Assembly (NCBI GenBank): GCA_016801885.1
Contig: CM028895.1
Span: forward strand, 20,294,001-20,358,000
Length of the DNA stretch: 64,000 bases
Reading direction: 5' to 3'
From: Toxotes chatareus
Taxonomy: Eukaryota > Chordata > Actinopteri > Toxotidae
In this document: positions 12,040-23,239 of the stretch, in pieces
Position numbering within the stretch: the first letter of the stretch is position 1
Layout: each line of letters opens with the position of its first letter
Position numbers and translations under genes: made by a program
Notes under the pieces: model-generated
Database searches by the model: none
Told to the model about the DNA's origin: nothing
Seen by the model: only the letters and a program-made list of their open reading frames with translations

Positions 12040-12325
12040 ACGTTGGAACAAAATCTCCCCGCCGCCTTCATGGAATTCAGGATCCTCACCCCTAATCAAC
12101 TGCTCGACGATGGAGGACAGCGCTACAGGCAAGCTACCGGCGACAAGTTTTCTTTAGATCTCGGCTGTAATTAGTGAATGCTCCCGTCCCGTCCTGCAGG
12201 GTTGCCAGGTCCACCCAACTTGTCCAGCCCAGAGGCAATTCGACAGTCTGAGGACATTGGAGGGCTGCAGCTCAGACCTTGTGTGGCAGTTTGAGGATAT
12301 GTTCTTCCTGGAGTTTATTTAGTTT
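12040..12325 (+). other. CpG-enriched patch with two short open frames
   Basis: CpGs are locally dense around 12060-12245. A 34-codon frame starts at the ATG at 12071 (MEFRILTPNQLLDDGG...) and ends in a TAG near 12175. A second frame without an ATG runs across the acceptor-like CCGTCCCGTCCTGCAG near 12186-12201 and stays open to a TAG near 12322. Both are short enough to be chance, and neither resembles a known protein. It could be an exon remnant, a promoter or nothing. Confidence 0.15.
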
Positions 12326-12330
12326 TTCTT

Positions 12331-13380
12331 TTATGTATTTGATGAAACTCATGCCCAAATTTTCAGCCTGTCACTGTAGCTGCATTCTGCAACTGCTTCT
12401 CCATGTAGGAGTTTCATAGGAATCTCATGGACTTTTCCAGATGCATGCTGGGCATCTTGGAAGCGAGTGCGTGGTAGTCGCTGACTGTTGAATATGGCCT
12501 TAAAACAAATCTGGTCTTGTCAATTGAAAAAAAACAACAACTGCATTTAACGTGTTTGCCGTCAGTGTGACATGTCCAACAAATAAGATCTCATGTCAAC
12601 AGCTGCTTGTCAGTACATCCATGGTTACAGTGTAAACAGTAAACCTGGTTCTTCTTTCAGGAGGGACATTTTCATTCGAGGAATGAGGAGGGATCTCTGA
12701 GGAGATCATGAGAGAGGGTTAAGGTTTGACAAAAGAAGCAACTCTCTTCATTTATCAGAATTAATTTTGGTTTGAATCAGTATCATGGATAATGTGAAGG
12801 GGAGGAGGAGAGTCTGATGCCTTTCAGCAATAAAATCATATACACTGGACAAAAACTACTACTGTTTGATGTGAGACACGTTTCCACTTTTCCTAAAACA
12901 TTTCGGCTGATAAATCATTTCTACAAATTATAAAACCCTGAAATCATAATATTTGTTAATAAGAAATGAATATCAGTAAATGGAGACACAAATAATTATT
13001 ACATAAATAAAGATGTTGCTGCCAGCAGGAATGGTTTGTGTGCAGTCAGTGTCAGTGAAGCTGTGCTTCACTGCTCAAATGCCAAACTTGACACTTCAAC
13101 TGGCAAAATATAGCATGGCAGTGGCTTTAATAAAGTCTGCATTGAATTATTCATTATTTAATGACCAAAGGTCAGTGGAAATATTTGCTTTTTCTCTTTT
13201 CACTTACATTAAAATGATTGAAGACTGATTTTCCGTCCAATCTTTTCGGTGTGTTAGTTCTCAGACTGGAGCTGAAGACTTTTCCTTCTCAGTGCGCAGG
13301 AGCCATAATTACTGTGGCTGCACCCAATGTCTTCCCCTCAGTCAGTCACAATCATGGATTATATGCATGGGACAAGTACA
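12331..13380. other. Non-coding stretch, nothing recognised
   Basis: Short frames only, of 71 codons or fewer. No repeat family, tRNA-like box or TIR is recognised. Confidence 0.5.
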
Positions 13381-13399
13381 TCAGTCACTGCAGATGAAT

Positions 13400-13830
13400 C
13401 ATGGGAGCCTGCTCGCTGCGAGATAGACTGGGGCTCGCGCGTTGGTAGTCAGCCAAGCGCAGGATGACGGACTCGCACCGTTTCTCACGAAGGAATCCGC
13501 GAGGACATGCAAATTGTACCATAGAAACACGGGAGCGACAGGAAGTGCTGCGGCAGCACACGCACACAGGAGCAGGTAGGAGCAAGAACAGGAATTGCTG
13601 GGGAGGGAATCACTTCAGTGGTGGGAGTGCTCAGCTCCTCTTCCCCTCCCTCCAAGGAGAAATACTCTTTAATGCCTGCTAATAAAAGCTCAGACAGCTT
13701 GGGCTGCCCAGACAGCCATAAAGAGCCCTCTGATACTGAACATTGTAATGGCTGTAACTGGAAATTTAACAAGTGCAATCAACCACAATGGAGTGAATCA
13801 ATAGCATGTGGTCTGGGTAAGTAGCCTCCA
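13400..13830 (+). promoter_or_regulatory. CpG-dense patch with possible 5' exon and splice donor
   Basis: About a dozen CpGs fall within roughly 100 bp at 13420-13520, unusually dense for this window. Downstream, a 68-codon plus-strand frame (13618-13824) runs into a consensus donor GGTAAGT with its GT at 13817-13818. The frame is polar, with SSSSPPSKE near its start, and resembles nothing known to me. It may be a 5' exon, a promoter-proximal element or chance. There is no matching acceptor exon that I can identify. Confidence 0.25.
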
Positions 13831-15579
13831 TGAAAAGTCAGTATGCATCTCACTTTCCCTCTAGATGAAGTGCGCAGTTAATTTATGCCTGGTATGGGTC
13901 TGAGAGTGAAGCTGATGCTTTGTGTTTGGAGCTACACGTCCTCCAACTATAGGTAGTTTGTGGCCCCTACAGCAGTAGTTTTAAGGGACCTTGATCGTCA
14001 TGGTTACAGTGGTTACAAACACATGGTTAAGCCTATGGAACAGTCAGGGTTTGGTTTAGGCACAAAAACAGATTGGTTCAGGTTTAGGGAGAGGTTCTGG
14101 TTTGAGTTAACGTAGGTACTTCATTAAGGTTAGGTGGTTACAATAACGGTTATGGACAAAGAAAAAAATGATGACTGGTTTAGTCCCAGGTAGTACTGAA
14201 AGAGTACACTTACAAGTATACTACTAGTACACTGATATTAGTTTACTTACTACATGGGAAATATACTATGACTTAATTAAATGAACTTGAAGTATACTTG
14301 TTTTTTTTGTGAGGTTGACCCCTCTGACATCATGCACAGTGATGTGATTTAGTATAATGATGAGTGTAGCTGTGAAGCTTTGACACGAAACATCAACAGC
14401 ATTGAATCCAAACAAAACAAAACCATGTGAAACATATTCATCATTTATACATCAGGTTTGACATGAATTGAGTTGTGGCTTCAGATGACACCAGGTCACA
14501 GAGGGATTATGAGAAAACCTCAATCAGACACAGATATTGTCACACACTTACAAATATCATGCTGCGACTCACCCACAGAGGGTCCCCAGCCCGCACTGTG
14601 TCAGGGCCCATAGTTCAGCCATATTAATATATAACATGAAGTGTTATCTAACTGTTATAAAACGTTACGAGGACGCAGAGCGGAGGCATGATAGCAGCAT
14701 TTACTGCTGCCGTTAGGAGATCAGTATGATCTCAGTCATGACTGTGGGGCATATTAACACACCATTAAAACTTGGCAGGCTGCCGTCTTGTGTTCGTCTT
14801 TTTATTTCCCAGATGAAACACCATTTCCTGTTCCTGCTCTGATGCAGGATCCATTCTGATGTCGACAGCAGGAGTAAATCTAAATCGAACACAATATGTT
14901 TACACATCCGTAGCTCCTCTGCCACAAGAGCCAAGAGCGTTCAAGTTATTCAGAGATTTAACATTTTTGCGGCGCAGCAGACTTGTTTACTTTATGTTAG
15001 TGTTTTTCTCTGACAGCCTGAAAGTCTTTACTGCTGTTGTGTTGTTCCTCCTTCAGTATGTAACTGCGGGAAAGGACGGGAAGTGAAGTAAAACAGTATG
15101 CTACTGACTTTTGAAAATATGCAGGGACGTGATGTGGCTGGCAATGGGTCAACGCTGTTGGATGAATATTCATATGGGGGTTTTCACCCCTCCTGCTCCT
15201 CAGCTAATTGGTGCTGAGTCATGTATATTCATCTGCCTATCTCCATGCGACAGCTCATCGCGCTGCAACAGTTCAAACTCCTTTGATCCGAAAAAATGAA
15301 CCAGTCTTCATGCAATTTTTCAACATCTGCAGAGGCCTCTTTAGGGTTCATGTCTACATGTTTCCACTCACTGCAGAGTCATTCAGTGTGCTGGAGGAAG
15401 GTTTCTCAAGTTAGAGGAAATCCCCCTGAGGATGGCATCAGGATCTCAACTTGTGTGTGGATACAAATCTGTGATAGAATACCTGTGCTACAGAAAAGGT
15501 GCATCAAGTTTGAAAAACATTGGTGTTTACCAGGCAGGAAGGGTATAATGATATCAGGTTGCGTTGAACAAATGACACT
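13831..15579. other. Non-coding stretch
   Basis: 14210-14310 is rich in AGTATACT-like words (AAGTATACT occurs on both strands), suggesting a degraded palindromic repeat. 14040-14130 carries GGTTTAGG/GGTTAGG words of the kind scattered through fish genomes. No gene is recognised. Confidence 0.4.
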
Positions 15580-15862
15580 GGGGCGGCTATGGCTCAGGAG
15601 ATAGAGCGGGTTGTCCACTCTACAACCCGCTCTACTATTGAGGTCAGTGGTTCAGTCCTTGTGTGGCTGAAGTGTTCTTGGGCAAGATTCTGAGTCCCAA
15701 ATTGTCGCCAGTGTGCCCATCAATGTGTGAATGTGTGTTAGTTAAAATGTTGCGTGTATGGAAAAAGCACTCTATAAATGTGTGTGAGAGTGAGTAAAAA
15801 CGCTTTGTGTGAGTGGTTGATAAGGCTAGAAAAGCGCTATATAAATGCAGTGCATTTACATA
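15580..15862 (+). mobile_element. tRNA-derived SINE, copy 2, with internal inverted duplication
   Basis: The head GGGGCGGCTATGGCTCAGG has a good A box. The B box, near GGTCAGTGGTTCAGTCC at 15642-15658, is partly decayed. The body GTGTTCTTGGGCAAGATTCT and the tail AAAAGCGCTATATAAATGCA at 15831-15850 are typical of a common fish SINE. An A-run follows. Directly after the A box the sequence TAGAGCGGGTTGT (15602-15614) is repeated inverted at 15622-15634, which is not normal for the family. Confidence 0.75.
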
Positions 15863-16258
15863 AAAAAAAAAAACTTTGACTTTAAAATGAAAGATATGTG
15901 TGTTCACGATGCGGAGGAGGATTTAAGGAGCAACTGTAACCACCAACACTCAGGAGCTGTCCAATTCAACCACAGTCATGTGGCACTGCAGCAGCTGGGC
16001 CTTAAGTGGAAATGTACTGACAGTTGTTGGTTGAAGAGGGAAAATAATGACACTCAAGCAGATTTTACTTGCTGGAAATTGAACTGGCAACCATCCAGAT
16101 ACAAGCTCTGCATCTCTCCAGTGGTTTACAAGCTCAAGCTGAGGGTCATTTAATTAGTGGTAACCTCAGTGGCCACTGTTTTGAAGTAGTAATAGCAGCA
16201 GCAGTAGTGGTAACAGTAATATTAATATGCTGTATGTTAACAGAACTGGTCACTACTG

Positions 16259-16333
16259 ATCCCCAGTGGCCTAATGGACAAGGTGCTGTTTTTCTTAAGC
16301 CAGGGATTGTGGATTCAATTCCCAACTGGACTG
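16259..16333 (+). pseudogene. tRNA-Arg-like pseudogene or SINE head
   Basis: CCCAGTGGCCTAATGGACAA (A-box region) and GGATTGTGGATTCAATTCCC (variable loop, T arm and B box) closely follow a vertebrate tRNA-Arg. The anticodon arm is disrupted by a T-rich run (GCTGTTTTTCTTAAGCC), so no arginine anticodon is presented. It is either a dead tRNA gene or the head of a tRNA-derived SINE. No obvious SINE body follows. Confidence 0.6.
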
Positions 16334-16379
16334 GATCTTCTCTTTAACCTTAGCAGTCTTTGTTTGCTGAAGACCTAAA

Positions 16380-17028
16380 CACCTTCCTCACACGGTTTGA
16401 TCAGCTGCTCAGAAGAATGTGAATTACCACCCATCCTGGAGCCAGGACACCTTCACAGGTGAAGGTATGCCTCGTCAGCTGTGCCAGTGCCCACACTGAA
16501 GAAAATATCCACCATCAAATCGAAATGCAAGAACCCCCCCCCCCCCCCCGCAAAAAAAGGGGGACTGAGGATGCTGTGGCACGTTCTGCTTTTAACTATC
16601 CAGTGTCACCAAATCAAGAAACTCTACTGAATCAGCGCCTTCCTGTTTACTCTCCACCCCAGAGTCTGGGTCAGCCCCTCTCCCATCAATACATACCTCA
16701 AATACTCTGATGACATGGTCATCCTCACTCTCTGTTTTAAGGCTATCCATCTCCTACTTCACACAATGGTGCAATGGAGCAATTACCTGCAGCTGAATGT
16801 AAGAGCTGTTAATCAGCAATTCCAGCACATACAGCACAGCCCATAACTCTGCCCACAATCCCACCTGCATCAATAATTAAAGCATTGAGATAGTGGAGTG
16901 ATTCAAATACTTCAGACTCACTCTGGACAATAAACTGAGCTTGTATCAACACACCATGGAAAACATCCTCATACGCTGCCAAAAAAGACTCTCTGCCATT
17001 CATAAACTCAAAACACATTATGTTGCCC
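16380..17028 (+). mobile_element. Degenerate LINE reverse-transcriptase fragment
   Basis: AAATACTCTGATGACATGGT near 16699-16718 reads KYSDDMV, a variant of the catalytic F/YADD box. Further on, a frame near 16890-17020 reads VEWFKYFRLTLDNKLSLYQH and then CQKRLSAIHKLK, the post-catalytic part of a LINE RT. Stops and frame changes are frequent. Two C16 runs (16534-16549 and 17030-17045) interrupt or abut it. The copy has no recognisable 3' tail. Confidence 0.65.
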
Positions 17029-17049
17029 GCCCCCCCCCCCCCCCCACCA

Positions 17050-18000
17050 CCCACTGCCCCCATTATTAATCTCATTAATTATATTATTATTGGTCCCATT
17101 ATTAATGTTATTATCATTAGTTTTACCATTGTTACAGTTAGTCTTATTAGCTAATATTATTACATGGAACCAGCACTGTGCTACGTTCTCTTTCCTCCCG
17201 CTCTCTCTTGCCTGTTAGCTTGACTCGAGGTGGTTATGGTGTAATGTGAGAATATGAAGCATGTGACACAGGAAGCAAAGGTTTGTATCCTACACCCACT
17301 GTGTTCTTGGAGTTATGAGAGAGAGTATAAAAGACGGTCAGCCTAATGAGCATCAGAACACTGAGTAAAATGGTTGTGTTGGTTACTCGAGACATCAAAG
17401 AATGAGTAAGCTGTGATAATAATGAGATTTAAGAGCTGAAGCGTTTCGCTCTCAGCATCAACTTCTGATTATGAGTATGGATGATTTTAATTTAAGATGT
17501 TAAACGTCAGACAGTGTGCATCTGACTAGTCAAATTTACTCAACAATCAACACAGATGACCATTTAGTGCTGGGAGGCCGAACAAATTCTGCTTACTGAC
17601 CGTTTTAAATTTAACATCTGATTTCCTCAGTCGGAGTCAGAAACAATTTCCACAGAGCCGGCTGATGTTTGCAGGCCTGCAGCCGTCTTGCAGTGTTGTG
17701 TCTGGGACACAGACTTCATTGCTCTTTGTTAGCCTTCAGCTCAGACCACACAATCAATGTACAAAGCCTGCTCATGTGTAAAGCTGATGAGAACCACAGA
17801 GGAGATAGAGATTTTATCAAGTGCAGCTTTTCAGAATTTCTCCGTTCTATTGTTGTTTCTCTGGACTAATAGTCAAACATTTACTGTATTCTTTCCACAA
17901 CGTCCTCTCTAGAACTGCATTGACTCATTGGCTTTGTTCGCACCTGGCATTGACATGTGTCCTGGGTAATCCAAACACAACTTCCAAAAGATTTACAAAG
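17050..18000. other. Non-coding stretch, AT-rich at its start
   Basis: 17060-17165 is TTA/ATT-rich. The remainder has only short frames and no recognised repeat. Confidence 0.5.
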
Positions 18001-18063
18001 GCAGCTGGACTTGTTTGAGGGTCTTGAAGACATTTCACTTCTCATTTGAAAGGCTTCTTCAGT
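18001..18063 (-). repeat. Unclassified dispersed repeat, copy 2
   Basis: The minus strand reads CTGAAGAAGCCTTTCAAATG and ends CAAGTCCAGCTGC. It aligns end to end with 2855-2912 on the plus strand. It lies about 35 bp from the MITE at 18097. Confidence 0.5.
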
Positions 18064-18096
18064 CTATAGCATAAAGTATTTAGTGTTTAGTAGATA

Positions 18097-18233
18097 CACT
18101 GTTGCCCGTAAAGTTGGAATAAAATATATTTTACCTCTTCTCATGAAACGATTGTGACAATGTGACTTATTCTTGATAGATAAAGTGTATATCTTCTCAA
18201 AACAAAATTATTCCAACTTTATGGGCAACAGTG
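18097..18233. mobile_element. Complete 137-bp Tc1/mariner-type MITE
   Basis: The left end CACTGTTGCCCGTAAAG and the right end, read inverted, CACTGTTGCCCATAAAG begin terminal inverted repeats of about 26 bp with a single mismatch. The element is flanked by TA on each side (18095-18096 and 18234-18235), the target duplication of Tc1/mariner transposons. The AT-rich interior has no coding capacity, so mobilisation would have needed a transposase supplied elsewhere. Both ends are intact, unlike most repeats here. Confidence 0.85.
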
Positions 18234-18937
18234 TATATATATTTACATATATTTACATTTATTTATTTACCTTAATAAAACCATTAGTTAGTGTACATAA
18301 AAATTTTATGACCAGGCTGTTATGATTCCCTTTTTCTAACAAGTGTGAAGTTGACTTAGAAATGACTTGAACCGAGCTGAGCGGTGACTGTTTGGTGTGT
18401 GTTTGGGTTGCAGCAGAATGGTTGTGTGTATGAGCGTTGCCTTGGGTGTGTGTGTGGCCTATGAAATCATTGTTAGTGTGACAGAATTTGTACCCGGGTA
18501 AATGTCACATGCACTGAAAGCTCTGCTCCCGTCTGCTGGCAACAACTTTGCGGTTAGCGCCCATTATGTCAGCTTCTGAACAACAGCCGCGCTGTGGCTA
18601 ATCTCGCAGCATTCCTTTGTCTTCATAAGACCGTCGAGTGGAACGCTGTGAAAATACCCCACATAGCGTGAAGATGATACTGACCCAACCTTTCTCCAAA
18701 CATGGGATGTCAGCATTTACTATAATTATAGCACGGTGAAACCAAACTGTAAAATGACACTAAATTAGACCTCACTTATCCAAACACACAGAGAAACTAC
18801 TGTGGAGCCAAGAAGTTGATAGGAATACAACCAAGCAGGGCTATATGAACAACCCACAACCAACACCACAACACATGAAGCAGCTAGACAGTAAGTAATT
18901 TTTGGCAAACATTATTAAACAACTATTTCAATCAGGA

Positions 18938-19080
18938 GAGACTTCACAAGAAGAACAAAGAAAATGAGAAAATCTGAAGAAAATTTATTGCGAATTATTG
19001 TGATTGGAGGGTTTGATTTGAGAGAGGCTTGACAGCTTACGAGTGATTGGCCAAAGGTGGGAAATGAGCTGGTGGAGCTT
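18938..19080 (+). repeat. Unclassified dispersed repeat, shorter copy
   Basis: It shares AAAGAAAATGAGAAAATCTG and GGAGGGTTTGATTTGAGAGA, in order, with 10206-10400. Confidence 0.45.
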
Positions 19081-19084
19081 AGAA

Positions 19085-20045
19085 ATAAAGGGAAACTGTG
19101 CTTGTGACTTAGAAGGCATGGACATGGTCTTTCACTAAGCTTCTTTCTGTTTCATTCCCAAAGCCAAAAAAATGGGGCAGAGCTGCTATCGTTAGCCTGT
19201 TTTGGAAAGTATTCTGTAAAACCACAGAATAATATAGTTTTTTTTTTTATTATTTTTTTTTTTTTATTGAGCTGCAGCAGTTGTGAAAATGACCTCTCTT
19301 GACAGCATGAAATTGAACCAGGAAACTAGGTATAGTGCTTAGGTGAGCTAAAGAGATTTCATGTGATGTGAAGACCATGAAATTGGACAGTTTCCTATGT
19401 TAGACTTCAAACAGCTTTGCACAACAGTGGGGAGGTGAACGACATTGGCTTACACACACATAACATCTTCAGCAACAGCTGCTGGGCAGAATCCCTAACC
19501 TTGCACTGTGTATTATGCTCAGAAGGTGTCCAAATATATTGATTCAAAGCCATTAAGTTAACAGCAGATTACCTTTTTTTTCTACATTTAACAAAACAAG
19601 AAAAATCAACATGGAGACTAGCTTGGATATTCTGAGCACACACTGAGAATCCAGTGAAAAAGCCCCTAAACAGACTGTTCTTACCCCCACGTCAGTCTGA
19701 TAACAGGATCAGCTCAAAGCCTAACATGAACTATGACAGAGGTGATCTTGGCTGACAGTAATGACAACTTGTGAGGGATGATTGGAGTGATTTCTTATCA
19801 GAGAATGTTCCTCCGGCTGCTTCAAAAACAGCAGAATATGTATAAAATATGAGTGTTTTTTAGAAACATTGTTGGGAGTGAAATTCAGACAACAAAAAGA
19901 CTGTATATCAGCGGGAGTGTTCAAATTTCTTTGACTTTTCAGTCAAAAATCATTACATTTGAAGAAAAATTCACATATTGAGCGCCTCATTAGGAATACC
20001 ATTTCACTACACAATAATACATTTGGTAGTTTCCTCCAGTATCTG
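19085..20045. other. Non-coding stretch, nothing recognised
   Basis: T-rich tracts lie near 19240-19267. Only short frames occur, with no protein resemblance. Confidence 0.5.
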
Positions 20046-20047
20046 GA

Positions 20048-20090
20048 TCTTACTGTGAGGAAACAGTGCTAACCCCTGCACCACTGTGAG
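20048..20090 (-). mobile_element. V-SINE head fragment
   Basis: The minus strand reads CACAGTGGTGCAGGGGTTAG followed by CACTGTTTCCTCACAG. This is the A-box-bearing head of the V-SINE-like family also seen at 25854 and 63878. The body is absent. Confidence 0.55.
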
Positions 20091-20769
20091 TTCTAATCGC
20101 AAAGCTGTAGAACCCTTCTGCCTTTGAAAGGTCCAGCTCTGTGTGCTCTGGAAAAAAAAGCCTCTTGAATCGTAACCATGATGGATTTTTTTCTAATTAG
20201 CATAATGTGAAAAACATAACACATTTGGTTTCCAACTCTACCAACACAAAATTGGAAATGTGGTCTTAAAAATGGGCAAGATTGGTCAAAAAACATGGCT
20301 CCTATCAATCAAAAAAACTTCAGAAAGGGTGAGTCTTAGGAATTTAGCCATAACTCAAGCTGCCTTAGTGCAGTCCTGATTAAACTCAGAGGGGGCATCC
20401 AGCACTGTGTCCTGAGCACACACACACCATGAATCAAACCTGGATCAATAGTAACTGAAACCGGGCAAAAAACAGTTCCAGACTCCAGTCAAAATATTCA
20501 CTTCTGCTAATTCTATTTGGAGGAAAATAGATAATTAATAAACACATGGACACTGTCAACTTTTTTTTCCGCACACCATGTGATGAGGAAACAAATGCTT
20601 GAGGTTAGTCTCAGTCCAACTTTGTCAAGCTTGTGCTTGTGGCTTCAGCTTTGGGCAATTAAGCCGCTTCTTTCTGCTGAGCACAAAAAGACTAGAACTT
20701 GTGGTTATGTTCGTTTTTTTACTCACCATTTTGCGTTAAACTCAAGAGACTGTTGCCCATAAAAAATCA

Positions 20770-21008
20770 AAGAGGATCAACAGTTTTTAGAAATACTCAA
20801 ACCAGCTCATCTGGCACCAACGATCACGCCACACTCAAAGTCACAAAGGTTTCCATGTTCTGGTGCTTGATGTGAACATTAACTGGAGCTCCTGACCTGT
20901 ATCTGTGTATTTTTTTATGCATTGCACTGCTGACTCATGATTGGCTGATTGGATAATTGCATGAATAAAGCAGGTGCACAGGTGTTCCCAATAAAGTGCT
21001 TGGTGATT
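20770..21008 (-). mobile_element. 5' part of a Tc1-like transposon
   Basis: Read on the minus strand, it starts with a CACTTTATTGGGAACACCTG terminus. It continues through TCCAATCAGCCAATCATGA and CCTTTGTGACTTTGAGTGTG into the start of the transposase region (TGGTGCCAGATGAGCTGG, TTTGAGTATTTCT). The order matches the plus-strand copy at 60405-60872. It stops before the catalytic domain. Confidence 0.75.
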
Positions 21009-22774
21009 ATATGTGGGATGAAGGTATTTAGAATTAGTGTTGAAAAAAATGTACCTGCATTATCAGGTACATTCAGAAAGCAAGAAATACATTTTCATTT
21101 TTAACTTACAATGACAGAATTTCAAGGAAGCAAAATTGTAGCACAAATATCAAAGTATGTGTTTCTCCATCCAGGCCTCCTTCTTCTTCTTCTTCTTCTT
21201 CTTCTTCTTCCCTATGGTCAAATTGGGATTTTTCATTTTATTCCAGTAGCTGCAATCAATGTGCAGACAATGTAGAAACTAAAACTTAAAAAAACGACAG
21301 GGCGGTAATCGTTGAGGCAGGTGACGTCCAACACCAAAGGCCATCTTTGAAGATCTTGCCCCCGTATCACATGAGCAGAGTCAGGTCATGTGCTTGACAA
21401 CTGAGCAGTCCCTGATAAAAGCTATGAAATGCAAATGTGTTTTCTGTCAAACTCAAAGGAAACACACATCAAAAATGAAAATTGAAAGTGATCAGTGGCT
21501 TGATTAAGTGATTTTTTTTCTTTTTACATCTGTCTGTGGAGATTGCGCTTCAGTGGGCATACTAAAGAAGAAAAAAAAAAGGCTTGGAGCATAAAAGATG
21601 TATGAGTTACGTGATGACGTGTCTCTGAGTCACTCAAGATTTCCTGTGTGGACTGAGCTTTAGAATCCAGAAGGGACTGGCTGAGGAAACCGATGCAGGT
21701 TGCATACACTGAAATAAATAGAAGGACAAATGCAGAACTTGTCTTGTATGTAAAGTTCAAATAGTATAATGGAAAAACTGGATTAGCACAGTCCCCAAAT
21801 ATACAGCCATGACCATTTAAAGTACAATAGGTGAGTTGCTGTTTCATGAAGCCTTCAACCTTTACCCATCATGTTCCTGACTTTGAATTGTTGGTTCCTC
21901 TGCTTTAATCATGTGCTGCACTGTGTAGAGTGCATCACATATCAACACGTCTCTCTCTTACAGAACCGAGGAGCTGATGACTCACACACAGCTCTCCCTC
22001 CAGCTGGGTCATTTTATTTCAGTAAAAGATAGTTTTCAACGATTGTGGCTTGTTGCACAATACCCATTATCCCACGCCTCAGTGAGATGTGTGGGACTTT
22101 GGGACTAAATTGGTGTTGTTTGCGAACGATGGTGACCGATGGGGATTGAAACAAGTGTTTTGCATTGCTGAGAGTTCCTGGAAGAGTTATTTGTGGATAA
22201 CAACGATGCGGTGCCATGATATCTTCCCCCAGGAAGAAGTTACTCTGGCAGCAGCCATGTTCACTGCCTCTCGGCTCGTTTTTAACCTGACCTGAACATA
22301 AAAACAATATTAAAGTCATTCCTCGTTGTCTTAAATAACAGAATAATAATAAGACCTACGTAAAATAATGCTGTTGTAGTAGGTTAGGCCTAAGTATGAT
22401 AATACATTTTACAATTCATGATTGTTGTTTAATGCTTCCTGCTGTAATCTGCTCGATCTACTCTTATTTGCATGAAATTCTGTAGCTAACAATGATTTCG
22501 TAGCATCATTTAAGTGCCCCTGTGGATATCAACCTACAAACAGTTTGGGGGGGGGGGGGGGGGACTAGGAGAAGCTGTTAGCTTCTTGTGATTATAAGAG
22601 AGCCAAATAAAAACAAATGGAATGATTAAAGTTGTCATATTAATATTAAAGGGGATGGATTCACAAGGTCAAAACATTCCACCCTAAAAGTTGCTGGTCA
22701 CTGTTGCTAGCAGGTGTAAGCTGACGCACTTAGACCTGTCCTCTTGTGATTGGATCAGCTGAGGTGCGTGTTAA
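21009..22774. other. Non-coding stretch with microsatellite and poly-G
   Basis: A perfect (TTC)10 lies at 21181-21210 and a G17 run at 22547-22563. The 107-codon minus frame at 21524-21847 and the 101-codon minus frame at 22014-22319 have no recognisable domain. Confidence 0.45.
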
Positions 22775-23235
22775 TGGCAGGTCTGAATGGGGCTATAGAG
22801 GAGAATGACTTCCTGTAGCAGGAATAACTTCCTGTAGCGTTCCTTGTCACAGTGAAGCTGAGGAAATCTCTTACTGAAAGTGCTCCACTGTCTGACCAGG
22901 AGGTAGTGGAGGGGATACAAGGTGTTCTCCATGATGTTCAGCAGTTTGTGCAGCATCCTTCTCTCCACAAGCAACTCCAGGGACTCCAGAGATGTCCCCA
23001 GCACAGAACCAGCCCTCGTGATCAGTCTGTTCAGTTTGTCGGTGTCACCACCCCTGATGCTGCTGGGACTGGACTCAACAGACTAGTAAAGGACCTAAGC
23101 TTCCACAAAAAGTAGACTCTGCTCCGTTCCCTCTTGTAGACAGCCTTGGTACTGCATTTCCAGTCCAGTCTCGTGGCCAAGGTACAGAGGTGGATAGAGT
23201 CCAATTCCAACAGTGTGCAACTTGCATTTGATCCA
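22775..23235 (-). mobile_element. LINE reverse-transcriptase C-terminal fragment
   Basis: A minus frame at 22771-23004 reads LESLELLVERRMLHKLLNIM, then a PLHYLLVRQWSTFSKRF stretch. This is the C-terminal tail of a LINE RT of the same broad group as the element at 44354-47680. The preceding 200 bp continue the homology in other frames with stops. The catalytic motifs are missing and the 3' UTR is not recognised. Confidence 0.7.
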
Positions 23236-23239
23236 GATT

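Noticed and set aside
21524..21847. 107-codon minus-strand frame as a membrane protein exon
   Set aside because: It has hydrophobic residues but no domain, no flanking splice signals and no coding-like composition.
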